From Hyaloscypha bicolor E (Eukaryota > Ascomycota > Leotiomycetes > Helotiales > Hyaloscyphaceae): DNA of 64,000 bases. Of this stretch, positions 12,299 through 25,015 are shown in pieces. How positions within the stretch are numbered: position 1 is the stretch's first letter; each line of letters begins with the position of its first letter. The DNA lies in NCBI RefSeq assembly GCF_002865645.1, contig NW_020194628.1, forward strand, positions 1,984,001 through 2,048,000, written 5' to 3'. The notes below the pieces were generated by a model. It worked only from the letters and a program-made list of their open reading frames with translations. It was not told the DNA's origin and did not search any database. Both the position numbers and the translations under genes were made by a program.

Positions 12299-13295
12299 TG
12301 GAGAAGTGATCACGGAGTCGGTATCGGACGGCTGGTCAGTTCTTGACCGTTTGAAGGTATTTGGAAGATGGTTCAGGCCCGACCTATCGAGACCATCTGT
12401 GGTTGTCTATTATTAGCGTTGTGGGGTGCGGAGACGGGGATCAAGCTTACTCCGCCTGGATTGAAGCTGTCTTCTCGCGTCGCCTTGCAAGGAGGTTCCG
12501 ACAGCTTTCCAAACTCAAGAGTACGACGATGGGATCAAGGAAAGTAGAATAGAGGAAGAAAGAAAAAGAAAGTCGTTCGACACAGCCTTGTCAATTGTGC
12601 TGGCTGGCGCCTGGCGGGTGAGACGGCTTGGGGTGCATTAGCGAAGTGCGCTGCGTGAAAGCAAGCCATCAAAGAGGCACAGCCCCCATGTGAAACACTT
12701 TCGATACCTTCCCTACCTTTGATCTGGGTTGTTTGCTCTCCGGATAGCTGCTGGAGGCTTCTGGAGGCTTCTGGAGGCTTGCAATTACGTGAGACAATAA
12801 GACGAGAGTGTGGTAGAGACAACTTGCAGCGTTGGGGATGTACCCACTAAGTACATCCGAAACCTGTCAGCGAGGACCGAGGAGCATGGCAGGACAAAAT
12901 ATTGAAGAGTTGAAAGCGAAAACACATTACCAATCTCACCGACTCTTTCGTAAGGGGTAGCGCAATTTCCAAAGTTTCTGTGCATGATAGAAAGGAATCA
13001 GCGTTACAGGAAAGTTGGGACGGAAGAAATCTCTACATTCCCATACTACTGTCCTCAGCGTCATTGCGTACCTTGATTGGCTCGGTAATGGCTTCTCACA
13101 GCGGCTGCCCCACGCTGGACAGAACTTTTGAAGCACAACCCCGCCATAGCACATAGCACATGACTGAACTTGACCTCTTCTCAGCAACGCCCAGCTTCGA
13201 CAACCGTGCCAGGAAGACCGGATCTGGGATATCTGATGGCGACTTTTCAATAAGAATCTTGAAACTCTGACAGCCCGTGCAGGTCAGCCGCCACC
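12299..13295. other. Divergent promoter between the StuA-like gene and SRP72
   Basis: About 1 kb. It holds a plausible 5'-leader intron for the minus-strand gene (GTAAGC at 12450 to CAG at 12397) and, for the plus-strand gene, a CGCCACCATGG start context. No independent gene is seen. Confidence 0.5.
12748..12781. repeat. Three tandem copies of a 10-bp unit
   Basis: CTGGAGGCTT is repeated three times in a row (CTGCTGGAGGCTTCTGGAGG and onward). It is a short local duplication in the divergent promoter. Confidence 0.8.
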
Positions 13296-15318
13296 ATGGC
13301 CTCCAACGCGACGGCCACACTCACGTCGCTCCTCCGTGGCTCGACGATTGAGGACCACGAAGAAGTGCTCAAGGCTGCCAATGCCGTCCTCAAATCCTCC
13401 AAAATCAATCCCGAGGCTCTTCACACTCGAGTTGTGGCACTCCTAAAGTTGGACCGCTTCAACGACGCCCTCCGAGCGCTCGACGATGGGGGAGACAAAC
13501 TTGCGGAAACCTGTGTGCTGGAGAAGGCGTATGCGTTATACAAGACGGGGCAGCTAGCAGAAGCCGAGAAACTTGTGCAAGGAGCGAACACACGCGGTCT
13601 GAAGCATGTCGCCGCCCAAGTGGCTTATCGCGCAGAGAAATTCGAGGATGCCGCAAGATTATACAAGGAGCTGAGTTCAGGAGCTATGGCAATAGAAGGG
13701 GAAGAAAACGATTTAAGAATCAACAGTTCGGCGGCAGATGCGCAGTTGGAGTGGCAGGGAAACGGCGACAAGGTGGAAACGAGCAGGAAGAAGCCATCCC
13801 GCGAGGATCTCGAAGCATTTGAGACTTCCTACAATGCTGCTTGCGGGTGTATTGCAAGAGGAGACTTGGGTGCTGGAAGTGTGTTGCTGAAGAGAGCTAG
13901 AGACTTATGCGAGGCGCTTGATGAGCTAAGTGACGAGGAAAAGAGAGCTGAAGTTCTGCCGATCATGGTTCAACAGGCGTTTGTTTTCACGAAGCTGGGC
14001 AAGCTGGAAGAAGCGGAAGTTCTGCAGAAGATGATAAACATTGCTGAGTACGTTGGGAAAATTCCAAAAGGAGATCTATTAATATTAACACGAGTATAGT
14101 GTCCCTGAGCCACCGTCCCGAGTCATTGCGCAAAACAATGCATTGGCAGCCACGACCCATACCGATAACCCGTTCATGACCCAACGCATCTTCGATTCAG
14201 TCCCCAACTTATCTCACACCGAAAAACATTTTGAGCATCAAGCGAGCATACTACAGCGCAATAGATACACCATCGACCTACAAGCACAGAAATATCCGGG
14301 AGTCTCAAAATCTACTTCTTCGGCCATCTTAAAATCGCCTTCCCCCACGATTTCGCCATATATCAGCTCACTGTCAGTTCTCAATGCTGCAGCACATGCA
14401 AAGAGTGAGACGGGAAAAGCGAGTTTAAAGTCAATTTTGCCCCTTTTAGAGAAACGCCCAAACGACGTTGGCCTAATACTCGTTGTCGTTCAGCTCTATC
14501 TCCTAATCAACAATCCTGGTCCTGCCATAAGTCTTCTAGAAACCTTCTTCAGGCGCCTAGAAGAGTCAACCACTCCAGCAGACCAAGATGTACGCTACGC
14601 TCCCGGACTCGTAGCACTCATCATCTCTCTCTACCGCTTATCCGGACGGAAATCGCCCATAAAAACAGAGTTTAGAAAAGCTGCTTCCTACTGGCGCAAG
14701 AAATCGAAACCATCTCTCTCCCTCCTCCGCGCAGCAGGCACCTCGCTTCTAGAATCTTCCAACCCTGAAGAACTCTCTGCGGCAGGTGAGATCTTCTCCA
14801 GCCTACGTTCCCAAGACCCGAACGACCGCACTGCGATTGCTGGCTACGTCGCCTCCTATGCCACATCCGACTTTTCAAAAGTATCCTTCAACCTAGACAA
14901 ACTAACACCTATCTCTCGTCTCATATCTGGCATCGATGCCGCAGCTCTCGAAGAGGCGGGGGTCCCTACTCTCCCTGCACCTTCCGCTCTTACCAGCAAG
15001 AAACGCAGTCTAGATGAAAAGGATAAAGAGAAGCCGGTACCAGTTAAGAAGAAGAAGATTAGCAAGTCGAAGATGCCCAAGGACTTCGAAGAAGGGAAAA
15101 GGATGGATCCAGAGAGGTGGCTGCCGTTGAGAGATAGGAGCACGTATCGGCCGAAAGGCAAGAAAGGGAAGAAGAAGGCGATGGAGATGACGCAAGGTGG
15201 TGTGGTGAAGGAAGAAGAGAGCTTAGAGTTAGCGGGTGGTGCAGGGACGGTTAAGGTTGAGAAGGCAGGTGGGCCGGGTGGAGCGGGCAAGGCGAAGAAG
15301 AAGAAGGGGAAGAAGTAA
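13296..15318 (+). CDS. SRP72: Signal recognition particle subunit SRP72
   Basis: Two exons: 13296-14047 and 14100-15318, with a GTACGT...ATAG intron restoring frame; 656 residues, the usual length. The N-terminal two thirds are TPR-like helical repeats (AYALYKTGQLAEAEKLVQGA, ETSYNAACGCIARGDL, FTKLGKLEEAEVLQ). The C-terminus has the SRP72 RNA-binding signature DPERWLPLRDRSTYRPKGKK followed by lysine-rich tails. SRP72 binds 7S RNA together with SRP68 and is needed for co-translational targeting to the ER. The start is in a strong Kozak context. The 3' flank carries two copies of a hairpin-forming repeat shared with the 3' flank of the SRP-receptor beta gene at 35.8 kb. Confidence 0.95.
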
Positions 15319-15821
15319 ATGCCATGATTCTGAGCGTAGTGAGAGCATAGCATGTAAATTGAAGAGCTACGACGTTTGAGCAAAAGAGTTCCGAACACTA
15401 TTCAACCATCTCAAACCTTGTTCACGGGAACATGAGTTGGTGCAACAAACGTCTGTTCCGTCATTCACAATCTACCGCCAATCTCAATGTACCAGAACTT
15501 TTGGAACATTGAGTAGATGTGCAATAAAAGTCTTTCGATCATAGGATTCACTCGAAGACCTTGACCTAGAATTGGTAATGAATCAAGTTGAGTGCCAAAA
15601 TTCAATGATGAAAATGTATTCAATGGAGCACAACTACATTGCGCCGTACATAATCTTTACGGCGTGTACCGCATTTATCTTTGCCTGTTTTCCTGCCTAG
15701 AATTATCAAATTGCCGCCCTTGCGCCCCAGATAATATGACACCGTGCTTCGTAGAGCAATTAACCCAGTGCCCCTATAAACGCCGGAACTCGAGTCATTC
15801 AATGAATGAGACACCTTAGTA
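15319..15821. repeat. 3' spacer with two copies of a ~70-bp hairpin repeat
   Basis: Copy at 15482-15553 begins CTCAATGTACCAGAACTTTT and continues GGAACATTGAG, forming an imperfect palindrome (CTCAATGTACCA against TGGAACATTGAG), then GCAATAAAAG and TTCACT. A truncated copy lies at 15426-15468 (GGAACATGAG, GCAACAAACG, ATTCAC). The same family occurs at 36051-36552. No gene is seen in this spacer. Confidence 0.75.
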
Positions 15822-17649
15822 TCATCTCCTCCTCCGTCTCAATTCCCAATTGATTTCTGCCACATAGTCTTCAACCTCTTCATCTTCAACAAGCTGCTCT
15901 TCTTCTCCTGTCTGCACCTTTGAATGGCTCACAACGCCGCGGTGCATCTCCTCGACGAGATTTGACTCGATGCCTTTATTCCCCAGGAGGAAATCGCCAA
16001 AGTACTTTACGGCATTGAAGGCCTCTTCTCCTGTAGGCACGATGTTTTCTTTCGGCAGTAAGAAGCCGTAGGCTCCAGTGTCGCGGAGCTTGACTTGGTA
16101 ACTGTAGCGGACGCGCATCTCGTGGTAGAACCAGTCGATTGCTGAGCCGCCTCCGGTTTCCATCCTCGAGAAGCCTCCCGCGGGGGTGAGATTAGAGGAC
16201 ACAGCGCCCTCGCATGCTGAGGCTACACCATATTGCTGGCCGCTGGATATCCGGATCGCCTTTGCCAGGCCCATGCCTAATTCTTCGAGATTCTCCAGGC
16301 TTGGTGGATCGGCGCTGCATGAATAGGAATATGGGTATAGGACCTGTTGTGAGTATGAGTGCAGATCCAAGAAACCCACGAAGTTCACACCGTTGCTGTC
16401 GGTTTCGTTCTTTGCCCATTCGGCCAATCGATGGGACTCCACGGCCTGGAACGGTTCGTCACCTGGATAGCTCTCTGAGCATGGATTGCTTTGATAGGAG
16501 GTCCCATCCCATTCAAACCCAAATCCACGGTCAAGGTCAAGTCCTCTGCAAAATCTCAAGCTGGTTTGCTGGCGATTCTTCCTCCATAATCGATCATTTT
16601 CCCATGTATATACATATCCATCCGGGTTCGCGGTCGGGATCAACACGAAATCGAATTCCTGAAGAAGCTTGGTAATTCCTGGCGACTTTCCATACGAGGT
16701 AATAAGAGACCATGCAATATATGTCACGGTGCTCACTGATATCCATTCGCGGGCATGGAAGCCTCCGGATATGATAATAGTCTTCCGGGGTTCTTCATCT
16801 TCTTGCGGGAGATTCGGGGACACTCCTACTCGAAGCGCTGGGATGTCTCGACCTTCGTAGGTCGTCCCTATGTTGATCATCCGCACATGGGTTGTGAACA
16901 TTGAGGCCATAAGCTTCATCCATGGCACAATTACCGACAACGGTTGGTAGTCGCGGAAAAAGATATTCTCCACTCCATCCGACGTCCTTAAAGCTGGTGT
17001 AAAAGACCGGTCTGCACGATTCGGGGACAGGGACGGGTCCGCAAAGGCAATTGACGGGTACGACTGGTAAATCGTCTTAGCCAGGTCCGGCATCAAATTT
17101 GAATATGCCTTCTGTAAGGATTTCGGCAGTAACCCGAGAAGTGAGGGGACCTAGAGACCTAGTTAGAAGAGGGCCCGAAGATTCTGGGACGACTCGACGC
17201 ACATCATCTTCTCGAAGACGAATATCTGCCCAATTTTGGGTGAACTCCCACACATCCAAGAAGAGGGTATCTGCCGCCTCGGCCAAGGCCTTCTCCTCAG
17301 CGGGAGTGCTCAAATTGAATCGAAGAACAACGTCCCCTCCATATTTCGCCAACAAGGTGTTGGGTAATTCGGAGCTCGATGGGTGTGGGAAAGAGCCTGG
17401 TCTGACTGGGCCAGCCTTGACCGGTTTCGGCACCCGAAAAACTTTCTCGATGGCGAAGTCTCGTAGCCATGTCAAATTTGGGAGTACGTTGCGAGACTGG
17501 TATGGCCGTTGCTGTCCTGCAGAGTCATGACGTTGAGGAGCGGAGAACTGTGCGCTGTCGCTTCTGCTCCATGGAACGACAAATGCTTCGATGGAGACGG
17601 CAACGAAAAGCAGGAGAAAGGCGGGGAGAAGGGACAGTGGATGGCGCAT
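15822..17649 (-). CDS. ECM14: ECM14-type inactive M14 metallocarboxypeptidase
   Basis: Exon 1 (17649-17203) and exon 2 (17150-15822) are joined by a GTGCGT...CTAG intron, giving 591 residues. It has a signal peptide ([19 protein letters not shown]), an activation-peptide-like region and an M14 carboxypeptidase domain. Zinc ligands are present in GGFHAREW and LDLHSYSQ. The substrate-binding [10 protein letters not shown] and SAIDWFYHE segments are conserved. The catalytic glutamate position reads VKLRDTG, with lysine where active enzymes have FELRDTG. This is the diagnostic change of ECM14, a secreted pseudo-carboxypeptidase linked to cell-wall organisation. An arginine-rich tail ends the protein. 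Confidence 0.93.
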
Positions 17650-18319
17650 GGTCAGCGGAGCATCTGTCAGGATGACAACGTACAGTGGGAGAGGGAGAGG
17701 AGAGGTTCGTGGCCGTGGCCGTGGTCGTGGTCGTGTGCTCAGTGAGCTATCCTGAGAAGTGGCAGGTTATGATTCGGAGTGGGATACAAGTACCGTCGAT
17801 GGTTGCCTCCGCACGGGCACCAGCGAGACAAAGGTACGCAAGGCTGTGAGTGGCTGGAGTGGACTTTGGGGCGCCGCTAGATCGAGTCCGTCGGTGGGGG
17901 GTCGTTCCGGCTGGGTTATGCTGACTGCTCTCTGCTTCTATGCCTGGCTTCGAGAACGGCGCTAAAGCCACCAGCACCAGCGCCATTTGGTACGCAGACT
18001 GTCACTCTGGACTCAGACGACGAACTCATCCGAAAATTCCTGAACACACGCATCACTCGTGGTACCCCGATCCTCGGCGCCAATGGCATCCTGATTGCAC
18101 ATCTCGTTGACGGTGACACGACGCTGTTGCTGCCATTGTCACTCGTTTACAGCATCCCCCCTAGTGCTCTGAACGCCAGGATCTCCCAGCCCCAGCTGAG
18201 CAGCGTAACGAACTAACGACCAGACCTCCACCTGCCACAGCGAATGTGATTCTCTCGCAACAATTCTTTCTCATCCAGCAGGCTCTCGGGATCAATGACT
18301 TCACGGCCTCAATTCCATC
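17650..18319. other. Divergent promoter ECM14 / Arf-GEF
   Basis: 670 bp between two divergent starts. It contains a short GTGGCCGTGG/GTCGTGGTCGTG simple repeat near 17709-17737. No gene is seen. Confidence 0.5.
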
Positions 18320-21300
18320 ATGCCTCTAATGCAGGGTTTGTTGCGTCGGCGAGGCCCTGCCAGCGATGCAGAACTGCGAAGACATAGCTTCTACTCGGCC
18401 GATTCGACCAGCACCCACTCCGCAGTTCTCGATGGGAGAGCCAGCGAGCAAATACCTCGGCGGCCTTCAGCAGCAGAGTTCTTGTCTCCTGAGTCGGCAT
18501 TGGAATGCTCACCAGTCGCCAGAACATCAGCTGAGAGTGGTACCGAGTCTGCGGACTTAGAGCGTTCTGTCTCGCCTCCAGTTCAGGAGGAGGATCATAA
18601 ACATCGTCGCTTCAGCATGCTGAAGTTTCGACACGCTTCAGACTCTCAATTATCGGCTAGGGGTGCGTTCTCTAATCATCTTTTGGTCATCTGACGTACG
18701 CTGGATGCTAACATGGTTTCAAGCTCGTCTTCAAGCCCAAGCCGATCCGACCCCTCCTGTACCACAGAGTGAGTATCCCAGTAAAGTTTCCCCTTTCTAC
18801 CATGGACATCGGGCTGATAAAGACGACCTAGCCCCTGCCGCCCCTGCCGCCCCCGCCATCATTACCACAGCTCCGACAATGGAAATGAACGCTCCAAAAC
18901 CTACCAAGAAGAAATCTCGGATAAAAATGCCTGGCCGTTCGCGGACTGCCACTTCGACCTCGGCGGACAGCAATCACCTAGAAAAGCCGTCATCACTGAG
19001 GGTTACCAAAAATGAAAAGAAGGAGCGAAGGAAGACAATGACGGAGACTGCTCCCTCTGGAAAAGGCCGGGTGACATTCGACGAGCCTGAACGTCCTGCA
19101 ACTCAAGCAGGTAGCTCGCCCCCAGCATACGGTGACGAGGCCAATTCTACGTTGGCCCTGCCCGTAAATCGATTATCCGAGTCTTCGAGATCTGATGGCA
19201 GCTCTGGGGACCATGGGGTGTACGCGACTACCACAACCACTACACATACAGTTCATACGACCACTACATTTTTCCGGCTTCCCCGTCGCAAGAAACCATC
19301 TCCGTTGTTTGATCTCTCCCATCTCCCCCAAAAGAATACCTCTCGAGGACTAGGAACCGAATCCGCAGCTGTAAAAGCTCTACAGTCTCCTTCGGCTGAC
19401 GATGTAGCAGTCAGTGGTGGGCTCGCCTCGCCTCTTCCATCCCCATCACACAGTGTGATAGCAAAGAGCCCATCTGCAATTGCTGCCCCTGGTGCACAGC
19501 TGTTCCGACAAGGGTCAACTGCTTCGTCTTCTAAGTCCTCTCCGACTCGTGCCAGACTAGGAATGCGGGGCCGATCATCGACCTTAAGCTCTTTACGAAA
19601 TATGCCCAGTGATGACCCTTTACCAACCCCAACACTACCGTCTACTCGCACCTCTACGTCCACTGGTCGAAAGAGCTTCGGTGATCTATTCGGGTTGTCC
19701 CATCGTTTACGGCAAAATTCAGAACCGCCGTTTCCACGGCAAGGCTCTGGCCTTGCAACCCCTGGATCAAGCACGTCGAAGAATAATTCAATGCAATTAA
19801 CGCGAGAGCCCATTATAGTCTTGCCAGAGCGACACGAGGATGATACCCCTGCCAAATATCTTGTTCGTCTGGAAGAGGCTGTCAGCAGAGGTGTTGTGGC
19901 TAGTGTTCTTTCGAAAGGCACTGACCCGTTCTCCCAAGCTGTCCTTCGAAGCTACATGCGTGGCTTCGGTTTTTTCGGTGATCCTATGGATATGGCGATT
20001 CGAAAATTGCTGATGGAAGTTGAATTACCAAAAGAAACTCAGCAAATTGACAGATGCCTCCAAGGGTTTGCTAACCGTTACCATGAATGCAACCCGGGAA
20101 TCTATGCATCCCCTGACCAAGCCTACTTCATCGCCTTTTCGCTTCTCATATTACATACAGACGTGTTCAACAAGAACAACAAACACAAAATGCAGAAGCC
20201 AGACTACCTGAAGAATACCCGTGGGGAGGGCATATTCGACGAAATTCTCGAGTGTTTTTACGACAACATTTCTTACACACCTTTTATCCACGTCGAAGAC
20301 GATCTTGACATCAACGGCGAACGCATCATTCAACACAAAACGAAACAGAAGTCCATCCTGTCTCGTCGAAATGTGGACCCAACCAAACGGCCTTCCAAGG
20401 ATCCGGTCGACCCCTACACGCTCATCATTGACAGCAAGCTCGACACACTCCGTCCGAACCTGAAGGAGGTGATGTATTTGGAGGAGCATTACAGTTATCT
20501 TGGGACGGCGCAGTCCTTGAACCTATTTGATTTGCAGAAGACGTTCTTCAGGACTGGCGTGTTGCAGATCGTTTCAGCAAGATCACGACCTGATGCTTTC
20601 ATGTCTGACAAAACTGTGAACAATCCTGAGGAAGCACACCCTGGGATCGTGGATATAAAGATCACGAAAGTCGGGCTACTTTGGCGGAAGGATGCGAAAA
20701 AGAAGAAAACAAGATCGCCATGGCAGGAATGGGGAGCCATACTTACTGGCGCACAACTTTATTTCTTCAGGAACACGGCTTGGATCAAAAATTTGATGCA
20801 CCAGCTCGAACAGCATATCAAGCAAGGCCATGATGGCTCTCCAGTCATCTTCAAGCCTCCTCTTGATCAGTTCAAGCCAGACGCTCTGATGTCGACTGAC
20901 GACGCAGTGGCATTGCTTGACTCCACTTACAAGAAGCACAAAAATGCTTTCGTTTTTGTCCGTCATGGGGGTTTCGAGGAAACGTTCTTGGCTGATAACG
21001 AGCAAGAGATGAATGACTGGCTGGCGAAGCTGAACTACGCAGCTGCATTCCGGACTTCTGGAGTGCGTATGCGAGGTGTCGTCGGCGGAAACTATGAGGG
21101 CCAACGGTCTCGTGGTATTCGTCGGCTCGAGAGCCATAATGACTCGACAAGATCAGTGCAGACACCGTCAGGAGAAGTCACTATCGTCAGTGGCAAGATC
21201 GATACAAAGATGCAACAAGATATTCTCGCTGCTCGCCGGGAGATTATGCTGCAGAAAATTGCTGATGCTGAAGAAAAGCTCGTGGTTGCTCAGAAACAGC

Positions 21301-22742
21301 TCGATGCACAACTGAGAAACGCTCGTCATCTTCAGATCCTTGCGCCAATTCAGCAGAAGACTCGAGAGCAAGTTATTCTTGCCGCAGGTCGGATGGCCGC
21401 CCAATTGAAGTGGGGTAGACTGGAAATCTGGCGGTTGAAATGCCATAAAGACATATTGACGATGGATTTGGAAGAAGAAAGAGCCTTGGATGGCAGTTTT
21501 CCTCGACCGGACCCTGCCGGCGAAATTCCATCCTCTGAACGGGCTGCTCTAGCACGGCTGCACTCGAAGGCGAGCACTCTCGGTCAGCAACGAACACCAA
21601 GGTCCCCTACAACACATTCCGCTAACCGTCCATCTACGGCGACTCAACCATCATCTCAGCAAGAAACAGAGAACGCTCTGGATGACATTTTCCAGGCCCC
21701 ACCAACACTCACAAGCTCATCAAGTTTCCATAAAGCGCAAGCATCTTGGGAACTCCCTCCTCTTTCTTTCAACGGACGCGGTGAACGAAAGCCCTCGTTT
21801 TCTAGTGCAAAAGCGCCTGCGAGCCCCAGTATAGCCCCGACACCTTCCAGGGGAAGTGCGAGGCTGGCAAGTGACCCTCAACGCCCGGAAACTCCAACAG
21901 TCGATGCTGCAGAGCAAGCAGTATTGGAGCAGGCCGGTCTTGTGGATACAGATAAAACGCCAGAGGGGAAACGGCCTGTGACTGGTCCCGACAACGAGGA
22001 AAGTAGAGATTTGGTTCAGGAAAAGGACAAGCTAGACCGAGGCAAAATTCGACGCAGTCTGCATCGTACTTTGCGAGAAGCTCACGTACCAAATCATAAC
22101 CGTAGTCGAAAGGGGAGGGATTCGGCATCAAGCGGAGCGATGTCCGAGGAAACGAAGGAGGATGTTCTGTCTCGCGGCACTGGAAGTTTTGTGGTACACG
22201 GCAAGAAAGCCTCTGTTATAACATTCGGTTCGGAGCTTCAAAGCATGTCACAGGAAGAACGATTGCGACTTCGGAGGCAGCCTCACAAAGACGAAGCAGG
22301 ACTCATTTCCCCAGCAAGCATTGACGATGATTTTCACTCTGTCTTAGCCGAGCCCGTCGAATTTCATGAACGACACGGGTCGGCAGCTACTACAAGCACG
22401 GCGACTGCGAGGAGCTTTAGGGACTTGCACAGGAAGTTAGCTGCACACCACTCGGGCGGTCCTGCTATTGTGGTGTCCGACGGTGATGATAGCGATGCGG
22501 CCGTCAGCTTCTCCGAGGGCAGACGAACACCACTGCCACCAATGAGTCCATTGGAGGACGAATATGAGGAGGCAAACGATAACCCTGCGATGCAGGCGAT
22601 GTTCTATACCCCCGAAGCTTCGAACTCACCTACGAGGACGGGATTTTCGGAGAAACACCCTATTGGTAGTGATCATGATGAAGTGGGCGAATCTAACATT
22701 GAGAGATTATCAAGTCCACCACAAACCGCAGTGAGCGCTTGA
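18320..22742 (+). CDS. SYT1: Sec7-PH domain Arf guanine-nucleotide exchange factor (SYT1-like)
   Basis: Exon 1 (18320-18662) and exon 2 (18724-22742) are joined by a GTGCGT...CAAG intron, giving 1453 residues. Order: long Ser/Pro-rich N-terminus; Sec7 domain about 490-640 with the glutamic finger in ELPKETQQIDR (E552) and FSLLILHTDVFN; PH domain about 755-895 (KVGLLWRKDAKKKK, FLADNEQEMNDWL); coiled coil (LAARREIMLQKIADAEEKL); then a disordered Ser-rich tail. Sec7-PH proteins of this layout match yeast SYT1, which activates Arf/Arl GTPases at the Golgi. A possible 54-nt in-frame intron (GTGAGT at 18769 to AAAG) lies just inside exon 2 and may be alternatively spliced. Confidence 0.9.
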
Positions 22743-23183
22743 TATTCTTGGTACAATGCATAAGATCACCTTGTTCCTTTTATTTTTTGAAGTTACTCAA
22801 GTCACCCCAGTGTCCCAGCTTTCAGCCCGGACAATGAGGTAGACCGTGACGATGACAACGCGGTGTTGACGAGGCATGGTTTACCGGAGTGTGCTTGATA
22901 TTGATTTGGTTCTGGACAGCGATTCATACGAAAAGCATGAAAACTCTCTTGGGTTCTCATCTGTGGTGTATATTAGAAGGTAGCTACAACAACTTGATTA
23001 GCTCTTTGCTTGGGAATGGAGACGGGAAAGGCGTCCAGGGGAACGACTCGACCCAGGGTCTACACTTTATTTGGAGTTCTTGGCCAGACGTTGGCAGGAA
23101 GCATAACATTAAACAATTCAATTCCATGATCAATTCGAAACTGAACCTGTATTATGTGACGGTCGAAAGACTAACTACTATCG
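22743..23183. other. Convergent 3' spacer
   Basis: Between the Arf-GEF (+) and the minus-strand relic. No gene is seen. Confidence 0.5.
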
Positions 23184-25015
23184 CTAAGACAAGGCCATTT
23201 TCTGCGCTTCTGCCAGTTTACCCTTTGGCCCCGAGATAGATACGAGACACTTGTCAGCAATATCGACGGCTACATTCACCGTACACCCCTTCTTCTCCAA
23301 TATTTTATTCATCAACGCCCCCTTGTCCTTTTTCATCTTTTTCGCAACCTCTTCATCCACAAGGATCTCAAGTGTTCGCCATTCTCCGCTCGCAATCCCA
23401 ATCGCTGGCCTCTCCCATTTGAACTCGACCTTCAAGAACTCTTTCAGCGCAACTTTCAATTTCCCCGCCATCTTGAGAAGGTCTTCCTTCTTCTCGTCAT
23501 TATCATCATTAAGCCAAAAACACTCTTGAAGAAGATGGATCTTCGAAACCACTTTGATTTTCTTCTCCCCGGCCTCGAGAGTCGCCTTCATCTTCTCTAG
23601 CCGATCAAACGTCTTCCTTGCGAAGCAAATGATGTGCTCATACCGCTCAAAATGGGTGTGAGTAAGGCCTTGAGATTTCTGTTCTCGTACCCGCTTCAAG
23701 ATGGTCCCCTTCTCGTTCGGCCAGTCTTTTGTTTGAAAGTGGGACTCTTCACCGGCAATGGCCTCAATCGCTAACCCGCTCATTGGTACATTAGCCTTAT
23801 TTGCCTGCAATTTTCCGGATTCGATCATAGACTTGGTGAATGGGGATGAAGTTAGAATGCCGATAGAGTGCACACGCTGGAAGATCCATCGTTTTTGTGT
23901 GTTCATAGTCCATCAACGCACAAACTCAAGGTAGGTCTGGGCCATAATGGAGCGTGCTATCGTCCGAGGAGGTTAATAACGTGTGGACTGTTGGAACCTT
24001 CAAGAAAGGGAGGGACTCACGTCCGTTGCGGCTGTCCACACAGAGGATCCATATGTTATTTTTCTTTACTTCGGGCTCCTGACCTGCCTTTGCTGCTATT
24101 TGGGTTTTAACCGCAGTAGGCTTCGAGGCCGGAGCTCCTTTTTTCGCTTCATCAGTTGCGGCTCGTTTTATTGTCTGCTTCTGACATTGACTCTCACTCC
24201 GCACCGCAGACATCGTCGATTGCACGCCGGCTTTAGCATCCTTCCTCTTCATCCCTCCGCTGACAAGTTCATCCACCAAATTCGCGGCCGTCTTCCCGTC
24301 TCCTTTGCCCAATGCAATATCTTCCACAACTTTTCTTCCTTGCTTGTCCAGCAATTCGAAAATCTTCTTCGTAATCTTCTCTTGCTCCTCATTCGCTGCC
24401 CTATCTTTCTTCTGCTGTTCTAGGACTTTGTTCATTTTCTCGTCAAGCTTCTTAGCCTGTGCCTCAGCTTTCTTCTGTGCCTTTGCACTCGCTGCTGCTT
24501 GCTCTTCGGCTTTCTTCTGAGCCTTTACGTGGGAAGCAGCAGCCCGCTCAGCTGCGTCAGCTAGCAGTAGTTGAATCTTCTTGTCGATGCTTGTTGTAGT
24601 CGCAGTGAACCCAGCAATGATGTCTTTCAATTCTGGAACCCGATACATTACAAACCAAGTCTTGGAACCGAGTTCAAGACTGTGCATGCGAGCCCGTTCG
24701 TCTAAGATCTTTTTCGCCTGCGCACACCCCTCCTTGATATCCTTGCTATCTTCTTCAATTCTCGCTTTTCTACCGATTTAAACTCAATGATGTGCTCGGA
24801 AAGAGAGAGGTGGGGTAATACATTCCCGCGTCTGATTGCCCAAGTGGCGATTTGGGATTCTTCATGCGTGTTTCGATGTCGCTGAGGTCATTTTTCACTC
24901 TCCTAATTTCCTTCTCAACGAGGGCGAGCTCTTTACTCTCGTTTTTAAGCTTCACTGCGATGTCGAGGACGATTTTCATGGCGCTTATCGCTTGGGGGAT
25001 GCCGAATGTAGCCAT
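23184..25015 (-). pseudogene. Coiled-coil + LMW-phosphatase-like + KH-like gene with in-frame TGA
   Basis: Exons 25015-24822, 24769-24021 and 23956-23184 join in phase (GTATTA...GTAG; GTGAGT...ATAG). The N-terminus resembles the helical leader of fungal STAND-associated proteins (MATFGIPQAISAMKIVLDIA). A long Ala/Lys/Gln coiled coil follows. Then comes a segment like low-molecular-weight tyrosine phosphatases: WILCVDSRNGPRSIMAQTYL, with C-x7-R-S rather than C-x5-R-S, and FERYEHIICFARKTFDRL. The C-terminus (KGCTVNVAVDIADKCLVSISGPKGKLAEAQ) resembles a KH domain. A single TGA at 23915-23913 interrupts the frame just after the P-loop-like motif; the same frame then stays open for 240 codons after the first downstream ATG. 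No splice option I can find removes it. Either a recent nonsense mutation (CGA to TGA fits) or readthrough. Domain names are inferences. Confidence 0.6.

Noticed and set aside
19253..19921. 222-codon frame antisense to the Arf-GEF
   Set aside because: A shadow of the Ser/Pro-rich coding region on the other strand.
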